Assembly (NCBI RefSeq): GCF_004912145.1
Contig: NZ_STGT01000004.1
Span: 248,001-312,000, forward strand
Length of the DNA stretch: 64,000 nt
From: Peteryoungia rhizophila
Lineage (GTDB): Bacteria; Pseudomonadota; Alphaproteobacteria; Rhizobiales; Rhizobiaceae
Reading direction: 5' to 3'
Shown here one piece after another: positions 8,589 to 17,798 of the stretch. Below the pieces are notes generated by a model that saw only the letters and a list, made by a program, of their open reading frames with translations, made no database searches and had not been told where the DNA came from. Made by a program: the position numbers and the translations under genes. Every line of letters begins with the position of its first letter. Positions within the stretch are counted from its first letter, which is position 1.

Positions 8589-9764
8589 ATGCGCGCACTG
8601 GTTTGGCACGGCAAGGAAGATATTCGATGTGATCGGGTATCCGACCCTGAAATCGAGGATCCGCGGGATGCGATCATCAAGGTGACGAGCTGCGCGATCT
8701 GCGGCTCGGACCTGCATTTGTTTCACAATTTCATCCCCGCAATGATGCCCGGTGACATCATGGGCCACGAGACGATGGGAGAAGTGGTCGAGACCGGTTC
8801 CGGCCTGAACGGGTCCTTAAAGAAGGGCGACCGGGTGGTCATCCCGTTCACCATCAGCTGCGGCCAATGCGAGCAGTGCCGGCGCGGCAACTTCTCCGTC
8901 TGCGAAACGAGCAATCGCAAGAAGGAACTGGCAGAAAAGGCGTTCGGCCACGCGACTGGTGGCCTGTTCGGCTACACGCATCTGACTGGCGGTTATCCCG
9001 GCGGGCAGGCTGAGTATTTGCGGGTGCCCTATGCCGACAGCACGCATATCAAGGTGCCGGACGGCATGAGCGACGAGCAGGCGCTGTTCCTGAGCGACAT
9101 CCTGCCGACCGGCTGGCAGGCTGCGATGCAATGCGAGATCGAAACAACGGACACCGTCGTCGTCTGGGGCTGCGGCCCGGTCGGCCAGATGGCGATCCGC
9201 AGCGCGGTGTTGCTGGGAGCAGCCCAGGTTGTTGCGATCGATTATCTGCCCGAGCGGCTGTCGATGGCGGAAGCCGGCGGGGCGATCCCGATCAATTTCA
9301 AGGAAGAGAGTGTCGTTGAGCGGCTCGACGAGTTGACCAAAGGCAAGGGTCCGGAGAAGTGCATCGATGCGGTCGGCATGGAAAGCCATGTCTCTATGAG
9401 CCATCCGGACAGCCTGGTCGATCGCGCCCTGCAGATGATGATGCTGGAAAATGACCGGCCGCATGTGCTGCGCGAAATGATCTATGTCTGCCGGCCCGGC
9501 GGCATCATCTCCATCCCCGGCGTCTATAGCGGGCTCGTCGACAAGATCCCGATGGGTATGGCGATGAACAAGGGGCTGACCTTCCGCATGGGTCAGACCC
9601 ATGTAAAGCGCTGGACCGATGATCTCATCCGCCGCATCGAGGAGGGCCAGATCGATCCCTCCTTCGTCATCACCCACACCGTCGGACTCGAAGAAGGGCC
9701 TGAGATGTACAAGGTTTTCCGCGACAAACAGGACAGCTGCATCAAGGTCGTTCTGAAGCCGTAA
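8589..9764 (+). CDS. Zinc-dependent alcohol dehydrogenase family protein
   Basis: A 391-residue medium-chain dehydrogenase of the long subgroup that includes glutathione-independent formaldehyde dehydrogenases. The catalytic zinc site is seen in [14 protein letters not shown] and GHETMGEV. The structural zinc loop is [15 protein letters not shown]. The nucleotide-binding turn is [12 protein letters not shown], with an acidic residue after the second strand ([11 protein letters not shown]) that points to NAD. The physiological substrate is unknown. The ATG at 8589 follows GAGAGATAAAG. A membrane protein gene begins 14 bases after the stop, so the two probably form an operon. Confidence 0.85.
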   Translation: MRALVWHGKEDIRCDRVSDPEIEDPRDAIIKVTSCAICGSDLHLFHNFIPAMMPGDIMGHETMGEVVETGSGLNGSLKKGDRVVIPFTISCGQCEQCRRGNFSVCETSNRKKELAEKAFGHATGGLFGYTHLTGGYPGGQAEYLRVPYADSTHIKVPDGMSDEQALFLSDILPTGWQAAMQCEIETTDTVVVWGCGPVGQMAIRSAVLLGAAQVVAIDYLPERLSMAEAGGAIPINFKEESVVERLDELTKGKGPEKCIDAVGMESHVSMSHPDSLVDRALQMMMLENDRPHVLREMIYVCRPGGIISIPGVYSGLVDKIPMGMAMNKGLTFRMGQTHVKRWTDDLIRRIEEGQIDPSFVITHTVGLEEGPEMYKVFRDKQDSCIKVVLKP

Positions 9765-9778
9765 CCGGAGGTCCCGCC

Positions 9779-10303
9779 ATGAATTTATTCAGCACACTCA
9801 AGCGCTCCAAGGGCGATCCAAAGGTTCTGGAAAAGGGACCGAGTTCGCTTTCGTCTTCGGACCGGCTTGCCCGTAATCTCGGGTGGTTCAGCATCGGCCT
9901 CGGTCTTGTCGAACTCTTCGGGGCACATCGCATCACCCGTATGCTCGGACTGGACGGCCAGGAGACGATGGTCAGAGCCTATGGCCTGCGCGAGATCGGG
10001 GCCGGCATGATGACGCTCTCCGTCGACAAGGAGGTGGGGCTTGCAAGTCGCATCGCCGGCGACGGGATCGATATCGTCACGCTGGCTTCAGCCATGCATT
10101 CCGACAATCCAAAACGAGACAATGTGGCGATGGCGATGGCAATGGTCGCCGGCGTGACACTGCTTGATCTGCTCGCCGTGGGCGCAACGACAGGGCGCCA
10201 TATGCGCCATCGCGGCGATATCAGGGATTATAGCGAGCGCAGCGGGTTTCCGAAAGGCATCTCGGCGTCGCGTGGGCTGGCGAAAGCATCTCGCGCGGTA
10301 TAA
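9779..10303 (+). CDS. Conserved membrane protein, DUF4267-like
   Basis: A 174-residue protein with three or four hydrophobic helices: GWFSIGLGLVELFG, YGLREIGAGMMTLSVD and AMAMAMVAGVTLLDLLAVG. The pattern of a RxxGxREIGAG-like motif between helices resembles the small integral-membrane DUF4267 group, often annotated vaguely in rhizobia. It has a GGAGG ribosome site before ATG 9779 and follows the alcohol dehydrogenase closely. The role is unknown. The C-terminal 35 residues are polar and cytoplasmic. Confidence 0.6.
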   Translation: MNLFSTLKRSKGDPKVLEKGPSSLSSSDRLARNLGWFSIGLGLVELFGAHRITRMLGLDGQETMVRAYGLREIGAGMMTLSVDKEVGLASRIAGDGIDIVTLASAMHSDNPKRDNVAMAMAMVAGVTLLDLLAVGATTGRHMRHRGDIRDYSERSGFPKGISASRGLAKASRAV

Positions 10304-10924
10304 ATCCGAAATCCCGCAGGGCTTTTCCGAAGCGCGGATTTACAGCGAGCGGCAGCAATCAAGTTACAATTTTCTAAGACCCTTTTTAAGGGGAAGCGAT
10401 TCCTGCCCTCGCCTCTAAGCACGAACAGCAGCACAGCTCCTTTTCAACGTCAGGCTGCAGTCAGCAGTGGGGCCAAAAGCCTTGGTTGCTTAGAATTAGA
10501 ACGCAAGCCCGTCTGTGGCGAGCACACACATCAGATCCTGCGTGCAAAGACCGAGCGAGGCTCACTCCTGACCCGCCCAATAGACACCAAACCCGGCCAT
10601 GCCAGGAGTTCGCACTGTGGAGCTCAAAGACTTCCACCGTCATGTCAATCGGGCAATCTGGCATTGCCGGCCGGACAGGTCTGTCGTTAAGCGTTCCGAA
10701 CTCCCTGTTGAGGATCGTCGCTGGTCTACCTGAAGCCAATGACGTCATTCTCGTCTGTCACAATTTCCCGCGCCAAGGCGAGCTGGCCACAACGCAAGGC
10801 GACATATGTGGCGAGTAGTATTGTTAATCTGGGGATGGTCCCACCTTCCCTTTCAGCATCCGACGCCCGAAGAATTTCCGCGAATGCAAATGACCACGCA
10901 AAAACTGACGGGACTTTGAGCCGC
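10304..10924 (+). other. Intergenic stretch without recognised gene
   Basis: About 620 bases with no recognisable coding sequence. Near the left end TAAATCCG (10300-10307) is repeated inverted as CGGATTTA (about 10335-10342), and CCCTTTTTAAGGGG follows near 10380. These could form the end of the upstream transcript, but no T-run terminator is present. The remainder reads like eroded DNA in all frames. Confidence 0.4.
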
Positions 10925-11548
10925 CTAATCTTCTCGAACTGTCTCGTCGGGTTGAGCGGGCCGGAATGGCCGGCTCACATAGGCAGAGTTGAGAACGCCA
11001 AACCGCCAAGGCCGATCTTTAGCCTTGGAAAGGCCTATGCGAGGCCCGGAGACGACAATTGTCTCGTCTTCTCGCGCGTCAAGTGAGAAGGGTGGCAACG
11101 TAGCCCGAAGACCGTTGAGCTCGTTCGTGACGCCCAAGGCCTGACAGAGATTACCAGGCCCTCGACAAAGGACCCGGGCATCTGACGTACTGCGCCGCGA
11201 AACCATGAGGCCGAGTCCTTCAGAGGGCTGCAATGCACGGACGAGGACCGCGCTTGCGCGCGTGCAAACGAAATTCAGACACCAGTGACGGCCATAGGAA
11301 CGATAGATGTAGACGGTTCCTGGAGGACCGAACATCGCGGCATTCGTCTTGCTCATACCCTTGAAGCTGTGCGAGGCTTCATCATCTGGACCGTAGGCCT
11401 CTGTCTCGACGATGAAGCCTCCGCATCCGTTCACCAGGAGCCGACTACCCAACAGTTCTCTTGCGACGATGTCGGGAGGACGTGCGAAAAACGCGTCATT
11501 CAGGACAGTAGACAAGTGCTTGCCCCGTCCGGATATCTGCTTCGTCAT
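10925..11548 (-). CDS. 3-methyladenine DNA glycosylase (AAG/MPG family)
   Basis: A 207-residue base-excision repair enzyme that removes alkylated purines. Family landmarks are present in order: LGSRLLVNGCGGFIVETEAY, DEASHSFKGMSKTNAAMFGPPGTVYIYRSYG, CLNFVC and CRGPGNLCQALG. The catalytic Glu lies in the VETEAY motif. The length matches bacterial MPG proteins (about 190-210). TCGGAGGCC directly before ATG 11548 is a good ribosome site. It is followed 26 bases later by a small membrane protein on its own EcfG-like promoter side of the region, which hints at a stress-repair theme, though the linkage is inference. Confidence 0.87.
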   Translation of the reverse strand: MTKQISGRGKHLSTVLNDAFFARPPDIVARELLGSRLLVNGCGGFIVETEAYGPDDEASHSFKGMSKTNAAMFGPPGTVYIYRSYGRHWCLNFVCTRASAVLVRALQPSEGLGLMVSRRSTSDARVLCRGPGNLCQALGVTNELNGLRATLPPFSLDAREDETIVVSGPRIGLSKAKDRPWRFGVLNSAYVSRPFRPAQPDETVRED

Positions 11549-11574
11549 GGCCTCCGAACGAGCAATAGACGTCG

Positions 11575-11886
11575 TCAGTGAAAGAACAGTGTCCGCTCGT
11601 TTGACGCACGAGACGACAAAATGAATACCAATCCCAATACAGCGGTGACAGGCAGAATAAGTGAGGACAGTGAAGAAGGCCCGACTGTGAGCTGTTCATG
11701 ATGTTCATCCTCGGACCACCCTTCTTCAACCCGGAGTTTTAAGTCCTCGAGCTGAGCTCGAAGGGATGCGATTTCCTGACGAAGTCGACGATCCTGTGGC
11801 GATTCTTGGTCAGGGGTATCGTCAAGCTCTTCCAAATGTTCGCGCAATTGTTCCGGGCTGTCGAAGCCTCTCACTTTGATATTCAC
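11575..11886 (-). CDS. Hypothetical coiled-coil membrane protein
   Basis: A protein of about 103 residues. A short N-terminal part (NIKVRGFDSPEQLREHLEEL) leads into a heptad-like coiled coil (RRLRQEIASLRAQLEDLKLRV), then a hydrophobic C-terminal helix (LSSLILPVTAVLGLVFIL). No family is recognised. The start is taken as GTG 11886 because AGGAGG sits seven bases before it. An EcfG-like promoter lies upstream at 11937-11961. Confidence 0.55.
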   Translation of the reverse strand: MNIKVRGFDSPEQLREHLEELDDTPDQESPQDRRLRQEIASLRAQLEDLKLRVEEGWSEDEHHEQLTVGPSSLSSLILPVTAVLGLVFILSSRASNERTLFFH

Positions 11887-11936
11887 CACAAGTCCTCCTG
11901 AGCTGCAAAGATGCGCCATCGATTTCAGACGGACGC

Positions 11937-11961
11937 AACAAACCAAAGGGGGACTTGTTCC
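11937..11961 (-). promoter_or_regulatory. EcfG-type promoter candidate
   Basis: On the minus strand GGAAC (11961-11957), sixteen bases, then TGTT (11940-11937). It differs from GGAAC-N16-CGTT in one -10 base. The implied transcript would begin near 11930 and lead into the coiled-coil membrane protein at 11886. Confidence 0.4.
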
Positions 11962-12022
11962 ACGCTACGTTAGATCACGAGTGACGCTATGGGTTTCGCT
12001 CTGATCGCAGACGACGAAGCAC

Positions 12023-14311
12023 CTACTCCGTTTGCCCTCTCGCCGAAGCTTGGACAATATGTCCCGTTCCTGCCCGCCGGGAGGAGGCATCCTGCACTGC
12101 CCTGCATAGCGCTTGATCGGTGAATGGTTTGACCAGGAGGACGGCAATTTCGTCGGAAATCGGCGTCTCGTTATAACCGGTCGCGATCACAAACGGCAGG
12201 TCTGGGCGGCTCACCCTGCATTGCGACAACAGCTCGGCTCCCGTCATTTTTGGCATGGCGAAATCGGAGACCACGCACGTGAAGTCGGATCGTGATTGGA
12301 CGAGCTCAAGTGCATGAAGGGGTGAGGTAGTCGTCACGACGTCTGCGCCGAGGTCCTGCAAGATAGCCTCGGTGTTCATCAATACGAGCGCATCGTCGTC
12401 TACGGCGAGTATAACGTAGCCGTGGAGATCATCTAATGACGCCGAAGAGACTGCGTTGGAACGCGCGACTGCATCTTCGGCTTGTCGCGTGGCTTCTGGA
12501 AGCCACAGCTCGACCGTGGTTCCTTTCCCCAACTCGCTGTAGAGGATCATGAGACCGCCGGACTGTTCGGCAAAGCCCGCGACCATCGGCAGCCCGAGGC
12601 CTGTTCCCTTGCCCACTCCTTTGGTGGTGAAGAACGGATCGCGCGCCTTGAGTAGTGTCTCTTCATCCATCCCGCTCCCCTGGTCCATCACCTTCAGGCA
12701 TACGTGACGGTCGCCTCGCAACTCTCGTGGTGGCACGAGCTCGCCAGAGACCACGATGGTAATTTCCCCGCCCGCTGGCATGGCGTCGCGGGCGTTTACA
12801 ACGAGGTTCAGAAGAGCCATTTCGAGTTGGTGAGGATCGACCTTTACCAATGGCGTCTTGGGCGAAAAGTGATTTGAAATTAACACATTCGCGGGCAGAG
12901 AGCTGACAAGAAGCTGATGCATACCTTCAATCAGCTGGGGAACACTGACCGTCTGGGGATCCAGATTCTGGCGTCGGGCGAAAGAAAGGAGGCGTTGGGT
13001 GAGGCTCGCACCCCTCTGAGCGGCTTCGAGCGCGTTGTTCATCAACTTTATTGCATTGTCATCCGCTGAGAATTTGCGCAGCGCCCTGTCCAAACTGCCG
13101 ATGATCACTGTCAACAAGTTGTTGAAATCATGCGCTACGCCACCCGTAAGCTGGCCAATGGCTTCCATTTTCTGAGCCTGACGTAAAGCCTGTTCGGCGG
13201 CCTTCCGGTCCGTCACATCGACAAGTCCTTCTACGATCCTGACCACGTGACCGTTCGTATCGCGTTCGACACGCGAGGATAAAAGAACATCCAGTGCGCG
13301 GCCATCTGAGGCGATGAGGCGGTACTCTTTCTCTTTCGAGGCACCCGCCTGCATCAAGTGGGGCCAGTCGTACTCAGAGCGCCGACGGGCAGATTCGTCA
13401 GCCATCAAGGTGAGAAACAGACGACCGTAAATGTCCGGCCGGGAAAATCCGAGCATGGCGAGCCAAGCATCGCTGACCTCTTCAATGCATCCCGCTTCAT
13501 CCAGAGCATGCAAGGGGAGTGGCGTGGCCCGATAGAGCTGGCGGAAGCGTTCTTCGCTATCGCGGAGCGACTGAGCCTCTTTCAGCGCAAGGGCCGCGAA
13601 ACGACGGTCAAACATCGCTGCGACGACTGCGGCGAGGAGGATCATCAACGTAACGGACGCAACCCCGATGGCCAGCGCGCCCTGGCTGAAGGTCGCTGCA
13701 CCATCTTGAACGCCATGAACGTGGATATCGAAGGACGCAGCTCTCATTCCAGAAAAGTGCATGCCGGAAATGGCAAAGCCCATCACAACGGCGGCGGCGC
13801 CCCGATGCAACATCCTGCTTCCACGAAAGGCCAGCCACAATGCGCCAACCGCTGCACCAATTGCTATGAAGACCGAGATCGTTACCCACAGCACATCATA
13901 GCTTAACTCTGCGGGCATCAGCATTGCGGACATGCCGATATAGTGCATGGCGACAATTCCGATACCCATCAGAAGACCACCCAGCCACAACAGCAATCCA
14001 CTCTCGGTTTGGCGGCTGACGAGTTCAAATGCTGCACCGGTAACGAGGATCGCAATGCACAGTGACAAGCCAGTCAGGAACGGATCATAGGATATGGCGA
14101 TGCTGGGAATGGAATAGGACAGCATCGCCACAAAGTGCATGGACCAGATCCCGCCACCCATACAGACTGCCGCGGCAGTCAACCACGCAAAGCGCGATCC
14201 TCTCGATGAGGCCTCGTTCACGCGCTGCGCTAGATCTAACGCCGTGTATGACGCAGCCACAGCGATGGAAATGGAGAGCGTGAGAAGGATCCAATTGTGG
14301 TTGCCAGACAT
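12023..14311 (-). CDS. MHYT-domain hybrid sensor histidine kinase
   Basis: A 762-residue inner-membrane hybrid kinase. Seven hydrophobic helices form an MHYT sensor (residues 1-250) with the repeated Met-His signatures [15 protein letters not shown] and GMHFSGM, thought to bind a metal and sense a diatomic gas. A PAS domain (about 260-375) follows. Then come a HisKA domain with the phospho-acceptor H in [11 protein letters not shown], a HATPase domain ([31 protein letters not shown]) and a C-terminal receiver with the acceptor Asp in VVSDFAMPK and the conserved Lys in LLVKPF. No output regulator is adjacent, so phosphate probably goes to an unlinked partner. Confidence 0.9.
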   Translation of the reverse strand: MSGNHNWILLTLSISIAVAASYTALDLAQRVNEASSRGSRFAWLTAAAVCMGGGIWSMHFVAMLSYSIPSIAISYDPFLTGLSLCIAILVTGAAFELVSRQTESGLLLWLGGLLMGIGIVAMHYIGMSAMLMPAELSYDVLWVTISVFIAIGAAVGALWLAFRGSRMLHRGAAAVVMGFAISGMHFSGMRAASFDIHVHGVQDGAATFSQGALAIGVASVTLMILLAAVVAAMFDRRFAALALKEAQSLRDSEERFRQLYRATPLPLHALDEAGCIEEVSDAWLAMLGFSRPDIYGRLFLTLMADESARRRSEYDWPHLMQAGASKEKEYRLIASDGRALDVLLSSRVERDTNGHVVRIVEGLVDVTDRKAAEQALRQAQKMEAIGQLTGGVAHDFNNLLTVIIGSLDRALRKFSADDNAIKLMNNALEAAQRGASLTQRLLSFARRQNLDPQTVSVPQLIEGMHQLLVSSLPANVLISNHFSPKTPLVKVDPHQLEMALLNLVVNARDAMPAGGEITIVVSGELVPPRELRGDRHVCLKVMDQGSGMDEETLLKARDPFFTTKGVGKGTGLGLPMVAGFAEQSGGLMILYSELGKGTTVELWLPEATRQAEDAVARSNAVSSASLDDLHGYVILAVDDDALVLMNTEAILQDLGADVVTTTSPLHALELVQSRSDFTCVVSDFAMPKMTGAELLSQCRVSRPDLPFVIATGYNETPISDEIAVLLVKPFTDQALCRAVQDASSRRAGTGHIVQASARGQTE

Positions 14312-15074
14312 GTAGTCCCCCCGTCGCGACGTGAAGCAATTGCCAACGTGATTCGCGCATCACTACATTCATGAACTGCCGGGCTAGCAGGCGTCAAATC
14401 GGTTAAAACTGATACGATTTCTGGCCAAGCAGGGGTCGTTATTCGCATGGTGGCGGCCCCGAATCCGGTTAGTTAGTTCCCTGCCAACTTGATGACGTAG
14501 ACGCCTTCGATCGCTCCAGCTGGGGTGATTGTGGACCCGTAGCAAGATGCCCAACTTTACCACCGGATATAGAAACTCCTTCAGGGGTACGAAGCACGTC
14601 CGCAGAGATTTGTCCGGAATCAAGTTCATCTAAACATTTAGCCGGGAAGCGTAACCCCACTTTCGGGCGAAGAAAATTCTCTTGCTCGGTTGACATTTAC
14701 CAGACCGACCAGCGCCTGCGATCCGGGCCGCTTCTGAACGTCGCCAATTGGTAACCTGACCTGTGGCATCCCTCCTCGGCCACGGCTCAGGGCAATGCTG
14801 ATACAGTGATTGCGCGCCTCTTGGGCCGAGGCTATGGGCCGGCCGCTTCAATGGCCCTTCCCCTTCCCCTTCCCCGTCCCCGGCGCGAAGTGCGAACAGC
14901 GTGATGAGGCACGGGATCGAGATAGACCTACACGTGTTTCTCCTTCTTATCGTGCTGGTCTCTGCTGGAATGCAAATCGCGCGTGCCCTTGGCGCGATTT
15001 AACCTTGATCGCACAACTTTCTCGACATGCTCGTGCTGATTGCTATGGTCGCCTCGCAAGTCTGGTAGGGGACC
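14312..15074 (+). other. Intergenic stretch with low-complexity and tiny ORFs
   Basis: About 760 bases without a firm gene. A C-rich run of four to five CCCTTC-like units lies near 14855-14880. A 32-codon frame at 14904-15002 encodes a hydrophobic peptide (DLHVFLLLIVLVSAGMQI) but lacks a good ribosome site. A minus-strand frame at 14469-14696 has an ATG but no ribosome site or family features. Neither is called as a gene. Confidence 0.35.
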
Positions 15075-15224
15075 ATGATCACTGTTCGAATTTTGCTCAC
15101 CGCAGCCCTCATTGTCGCATCCATCGCGCCGACGCATGCTCACGGTGGCGGATGCCGCAAGAGTTCGCCGCCTGGCCAGTGCTGCCACATGGACAACAAA
15201 GCCGGGCGTGTTCACTGTCATTGA
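15075..15224 (+). CDS. Small secreted Cys/His-rich peptide
   Basis: A 49-residue protein. Residues 1-22 form a signal peptide (MITVRILLTAALIVASIAPTHA), leaving a mature peptide of 27 residues that starts HGGGCRKSSPPGQCCHMD and ends GRVHCH. Four Cys and four His in so few residues suggest metal binding or disulfide bonds in the periplasm. AGGGG five bases before ATG 15075 supports translation. I recall peptides with HGGGC...PPGQCCHMD...HCH as common uncharacterised proteins in rhizobia, but have not verified this. No function is known to me. Confidence 0.6.
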   Translation: MITVRILLTAALIVASIAPTHAHGGGCRKSSPPGQCCHMDNKAGRVHCH

Positions 15225-15524
15225 GACAGAGAGACACTGAACCGGATGCTCTGGCCTATGAACTGCAGGATTTGCCTCTTCGGGCATGTTCCAAGATCGT
15301 ATATCGCAGCAATGCGTACTGCTCTGCCGGGGTGGAATTTTGAAGGTCTCTTTTCCAAGACATAAACTGCTGCGAGAGCAGTCTGGAGAGAGTATGCGCG
15401 GCCCAATGCTACCGCTCCCCGGACACGATCGTAGCGATGGTCGGATGTGCCCCTGGCACCTCAATTCTCTGCCTAGGGCCGTCCCCTGCGTAAGCGCTAT
15501 GCGTGCCAGATTTATGTCAGCCGC

Positions 15525-15599
15525 TCAGCCAAGTCCGAAGAAGGACAAGACTGCGACAACGACAACGACCAGACCAACGATATAAATGATATTGTTCAT
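15525..15599 (-). CDS. Tiny membrane protein (24 residues)
   Basis: A 24-residue frame, almost entirely one membrane helix (MNNIIYIVGLVVVVVAVLSF, ending FGLG). AAAGGGA lies before ATG 15599, and a perfect EcfG promoter is 31 bases further upstream, so it is very likely expressed as a stress peptide. Such peptides of the type MNxIIYIVGxVV...LSFFGL are frequent but uncharacterised in Rhizobiales, as far as I recall. Nothing indicates a partner. Confidence 0.6.
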   Translation of the reverse strand: MNNIIYIVGLVVVVVAVLSFFGLG

Positions 15600-15629
15600 G
15601 AGGTTCCCTTTCTGTTTTACCGTAAACAG

Positions 15630-15654
15630 AACGTCCCATGATTGCGTTGGTTCC
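15630..15654 (-). promoter_or_regulatory. EcfG promoter, exact consensus
   Basis: Minus strand: GGAAC (15654-15650), sixteen bases, CGTT (15633-15630). This matches the alphaproteobacterial general-stress consensus exactly. It is placed correctly for the 24-residue membrane peptide at 15599, with an untranslated leader of about 25 bases. Confidence 0.65.
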
Positions 15655-15716
15655 TCCCATAGGCCTGCAACGCCCCTACCCAGCTGGAGTGCTCCCCGTT
15701 TCACCGGAAATGTCGG

Positions 15717-16420
15717 CTAGTTTGATTTAGCCCTGATGAACTGCCGAGGGGAAGCCATCTTGAGCGCGGAATGGGGATGGATTTCGTTATAGTCCTCGAT
15801 CCATCCGTCGATGAGCCGGAGCGCTGTTTCGGCGTCCGGTAGTGCTGCGATGCGGATATTGTCCCGCTTCATGACGAAGGCTTCCGACATGCCGTTCGAC
15901 TGCGGACTGGCCACCGGCGTGAAGCAAGGCGTCAGATTGAGCGCCTGGGCGAACAGCCTCGCTTCCCTCGCAGTGTAAGCCGAGCCATTGTCCGAGAGAT
16001 GCTCGATTGCGGGCGGGGCTCTCGTTGCCGTGAACCGCTTCTCGACCGCCTCCAGCATCATGTCCCGCACGTCAGAGCCGGAGATGCCCGCGTTGGCGAC
16101 CGCCGTCCAGGCGATGAACCCGTTTGGCGTTGACGACAGGCTTATCGGCGGCTCGCCTTTCGCGATTGAGGAGCGCGGCGATCCGCCGATAGCCATATGT
16201 TGGCCTTTGATCCACCAGTCTGCGGATGATGGGCAAAAGCTCTGCATCCTCGGCCTTGTGATAGGACCCGCGCGGCTTTGATCTTCCTTTCAGCCGCTCG
16301 ACGAGGTTGGAACGGGATACGCCCAGCGTGTCGGCTACGGCCTTCATCGGGAACCGTCCTTCGGCAACAAGATCGCCGCTATATCCGTTTTTTTGAGTCT
16401 GCTTTGGACAAGGCTTCGCG
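15717..16420 (-). pseudogene. IS3-family transposase OrfB, deleted and frameshifted
   Basis: The first part (from the A-rich slip site near 16385 to about 16112) reads GYSGDLVAEGRFPMKAVADTLGVSRSNL, then YGYRRIAALLNRE and NAKRV, the usual N-terminal half of IS3 OrfB. The reading then jumps frame directly to FIAWTAVANAGISGSDVRDM. The region between them, roughly 60 residues including the first Asp of the DDE triad, is missing. The second Asp (LSDNGSAYT) and the Glu region (SNGMSEAFV) remain, although the latter also looks shortened. The protein cannot be an active transposase. Confidence 0.75.
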
Positions 16421-16732
16421 GAGGATTTCGACCTCCATCGTCTTGCGGCCGAGCATGCGCTCCAGCTCGCGAACGCGGTCCTCCAGCTTTTTGACTTCCG
16501 AATTGCCGACCACCGGCTCGTCAGAATCCACGGCTGCAGCACCTCCCTCACTCAAGAGCCTGCGCCACCGGTAAAGCAAATTGGGCGCAACGCCATGGCG
16601 GCGAGCAGCCGAAGACACCGTCTCGCCAGGTTCAAAACTCTGCTCAATGATTGTCAGCTTCTGCTCGGTTGTCCACCGTCTGCGGCGGACATCACCCGTC
16701 AGCAATTCAACGTGTCGATACTCGTTAGACAT
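16379..16732 (-). CDS. IS3-family transposase OrfA
   Basis: A 117-residue helix-turn-helix protein with RRRWTTEQKLTIIEQSF, VSSAARRHGVAPNLLYRWRRLL and a leucine-zipper-like tail (VKKLEDRVRELERMLGRKTM). This is the standard OrfA of IS3 elements of the IS2 group. Near its end the bases CAAAAAAAC offer a -1 slip site that would fuse it to OrfB in an intact element. Here OrfB is damaged, so OrfA at most binds the ends or acts as a repressor. Confidence 0.8.
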   Translation of the reverse strand: MSNEYRHVELLTGDVRRRRWTTEQKLTIIEQSFEPGETVSSAARRHGVAPNLLYRWRRLLSEGGAAAVDSDEPVVGNSEVKKLEDRVRELERMLGRKTMEVEILREALSKADSKKRI

Positions 16733-17039
16733 AAGCCTGTCCTCAAGCCTGTGCTTGAGCCTTTCTGCTTATGCCGACTGTCCGGTCGAAATGGGGGGCA
16801 GTTCACATGCGCAATATTAGAGCGAACCTTCAGCTTTCGTGGTTAAGCATCTAAGCCGCTGGAAAGACCGATATAACCTTTGATTGAATTATGGAGCCGC
16901 CCACACGCAGGCGCGCAGTCGGCGGCTCTGGTTCGCCTCCTGGCAGCGGGATGGCACCGCCGCAGAACCACAGCCATCGCGGTGACGGCGAACATGACTC
17001 GATCGCCGGCAATAGGATTTGATGAGCAAATGGCTTCAT

Positions 17040-17260
17040 CGATCCCGCCCGGAGCTGAAGGCGGCACAAAACATTCCCGCTGCACTGTGGGACAAGGCTC
17101 CGTCCCGATATCCCGCAGCAGCGATTTCGTGTCTGCCGCAATGAAGTATGACCCATTGTCGCTCAGCTATTCAACGGTCTTGGGAAGGGCATTGATGCGC
17201 CCGAAGCGGTTCTCAACATACCAAGTCAGAATGCGGAACTGGTCGGTTAGGCTGAACGCG
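17040..17260 (-). pseudogene. Fossil of a second IS3-type transposase
   Basis: On the minus strand YVENRFGRINALPKTVE, an in-frame TAG, then LSDNGSYFIAADTKSLLRDI can be read. This corresponds to the middle of an IS3 OrfB around the second catalytic Asp, where intact proteins have a Trp at the TAG position. Homology fades within about 40 residues either side. It differs from the nearby element (LSDNGSAYT), so it is an independent, older insertion. The flanks 16801-17039 and 17261-17507 show nothing clear. Confidence 0.5.
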
Positions 17261-17507
17261 CCTGCATGAAGGGGCCCCGATCGAAATCTCGCCCACCGCG
17301 TCCGTGGAGCCCCATTTTCCAACCGGGCGCGGCACACCTTGCGGCGTCGCATCAAGAGTGTGCGCCACATGCTAGCACGTGGAGCGCGGCATAATAAGTT
17401 CGACATGCTCCAGCAGCCTTGAAGTTGTGCGCCGTATTTCGCCCCCCGAAATTTAGCAATGTGACGTAGTGTAATTCGATCCGTATACATGGTGCCTGGA
17501 GGAACCC

Positions 17508-17798
17508 ATGCGCAAAGATCAGATTGCCTCATTCGTCACAGACATCCTGAACGCAGATGCCACTCTGTTTGCGGTGGATGACGACAGCTATTTCTTTGGT
17601 GACTTGGTGGTCGCAGATGACAAGGCTACGGAGGTCTGGGCGAAGGCAAACCACATCTGCGAGCGATACGGTCCGCGAGATCACTTGCGTCGCGAGATTG
17701 CTGCTCACCTGAAGTATCTAGGAAAAGTTACCAACTTGGATGGCGAAAGCGACGTGCTGTGTCGCAAGAGCCTATCAGCGACCTCGATGGCTGATTGA
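17508..17798 (+). CDS. Hypothetical protein, paralogue of the 24189 gene
   Basis: A 96-residue soluble protein with no recognised family. Positions 3-72 align with the protein at 24189-24449: both share IASFVTDIL / VGSFVADLL near the start, a central YFFGD or YLIYDD, and a conserved ERYGPRDHLRREIAAHLK / ARYGDRRHLSKEIVCYLR block. GGAGG before ATG 17508 is a strong ribosome site. The last 20 residues are specific to this copy. The two small paralogues, 6.7 kb apart, suggest a local family with a shared but unknown role. Confidence 0.55.
   Translation: MRKDQIASFVTDILNADATLFAVDDDSYFFGDLVVADDKATEVWAKANHICERYGPRDHLRREIAAHLKYLGKVTNLDGESDVLCRKSLSATSMAD

Larger units (their letters stand above)
15690..16800 (-). 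mobile_element. IS3-family insertion sequence, internally deleted
   Basis: Imperfect inverted ends bound the element: TGCTCCCCGTTTCACCGGA at the left (15690) and TGCCCCCCATTTCGACCGGA read inward from the right (16800). Both are followed by a GTCGGC-like block. Inside are orfA and a damaged orfB on the minus strand. The length of about 1.1 kb is shorter than the usual 1.3 kb because part of orfB is gone. I see no clear target-site duplication at the chosen ends. The organisation resembles the IS2 group. Confidence 0.7.

Noticed and set aside
10461..10818. Overlapping frames of about 100 codons on both strands
   Set aside because: No start with a ribosome site, no family similarity, composition unlike neighbouring genes.
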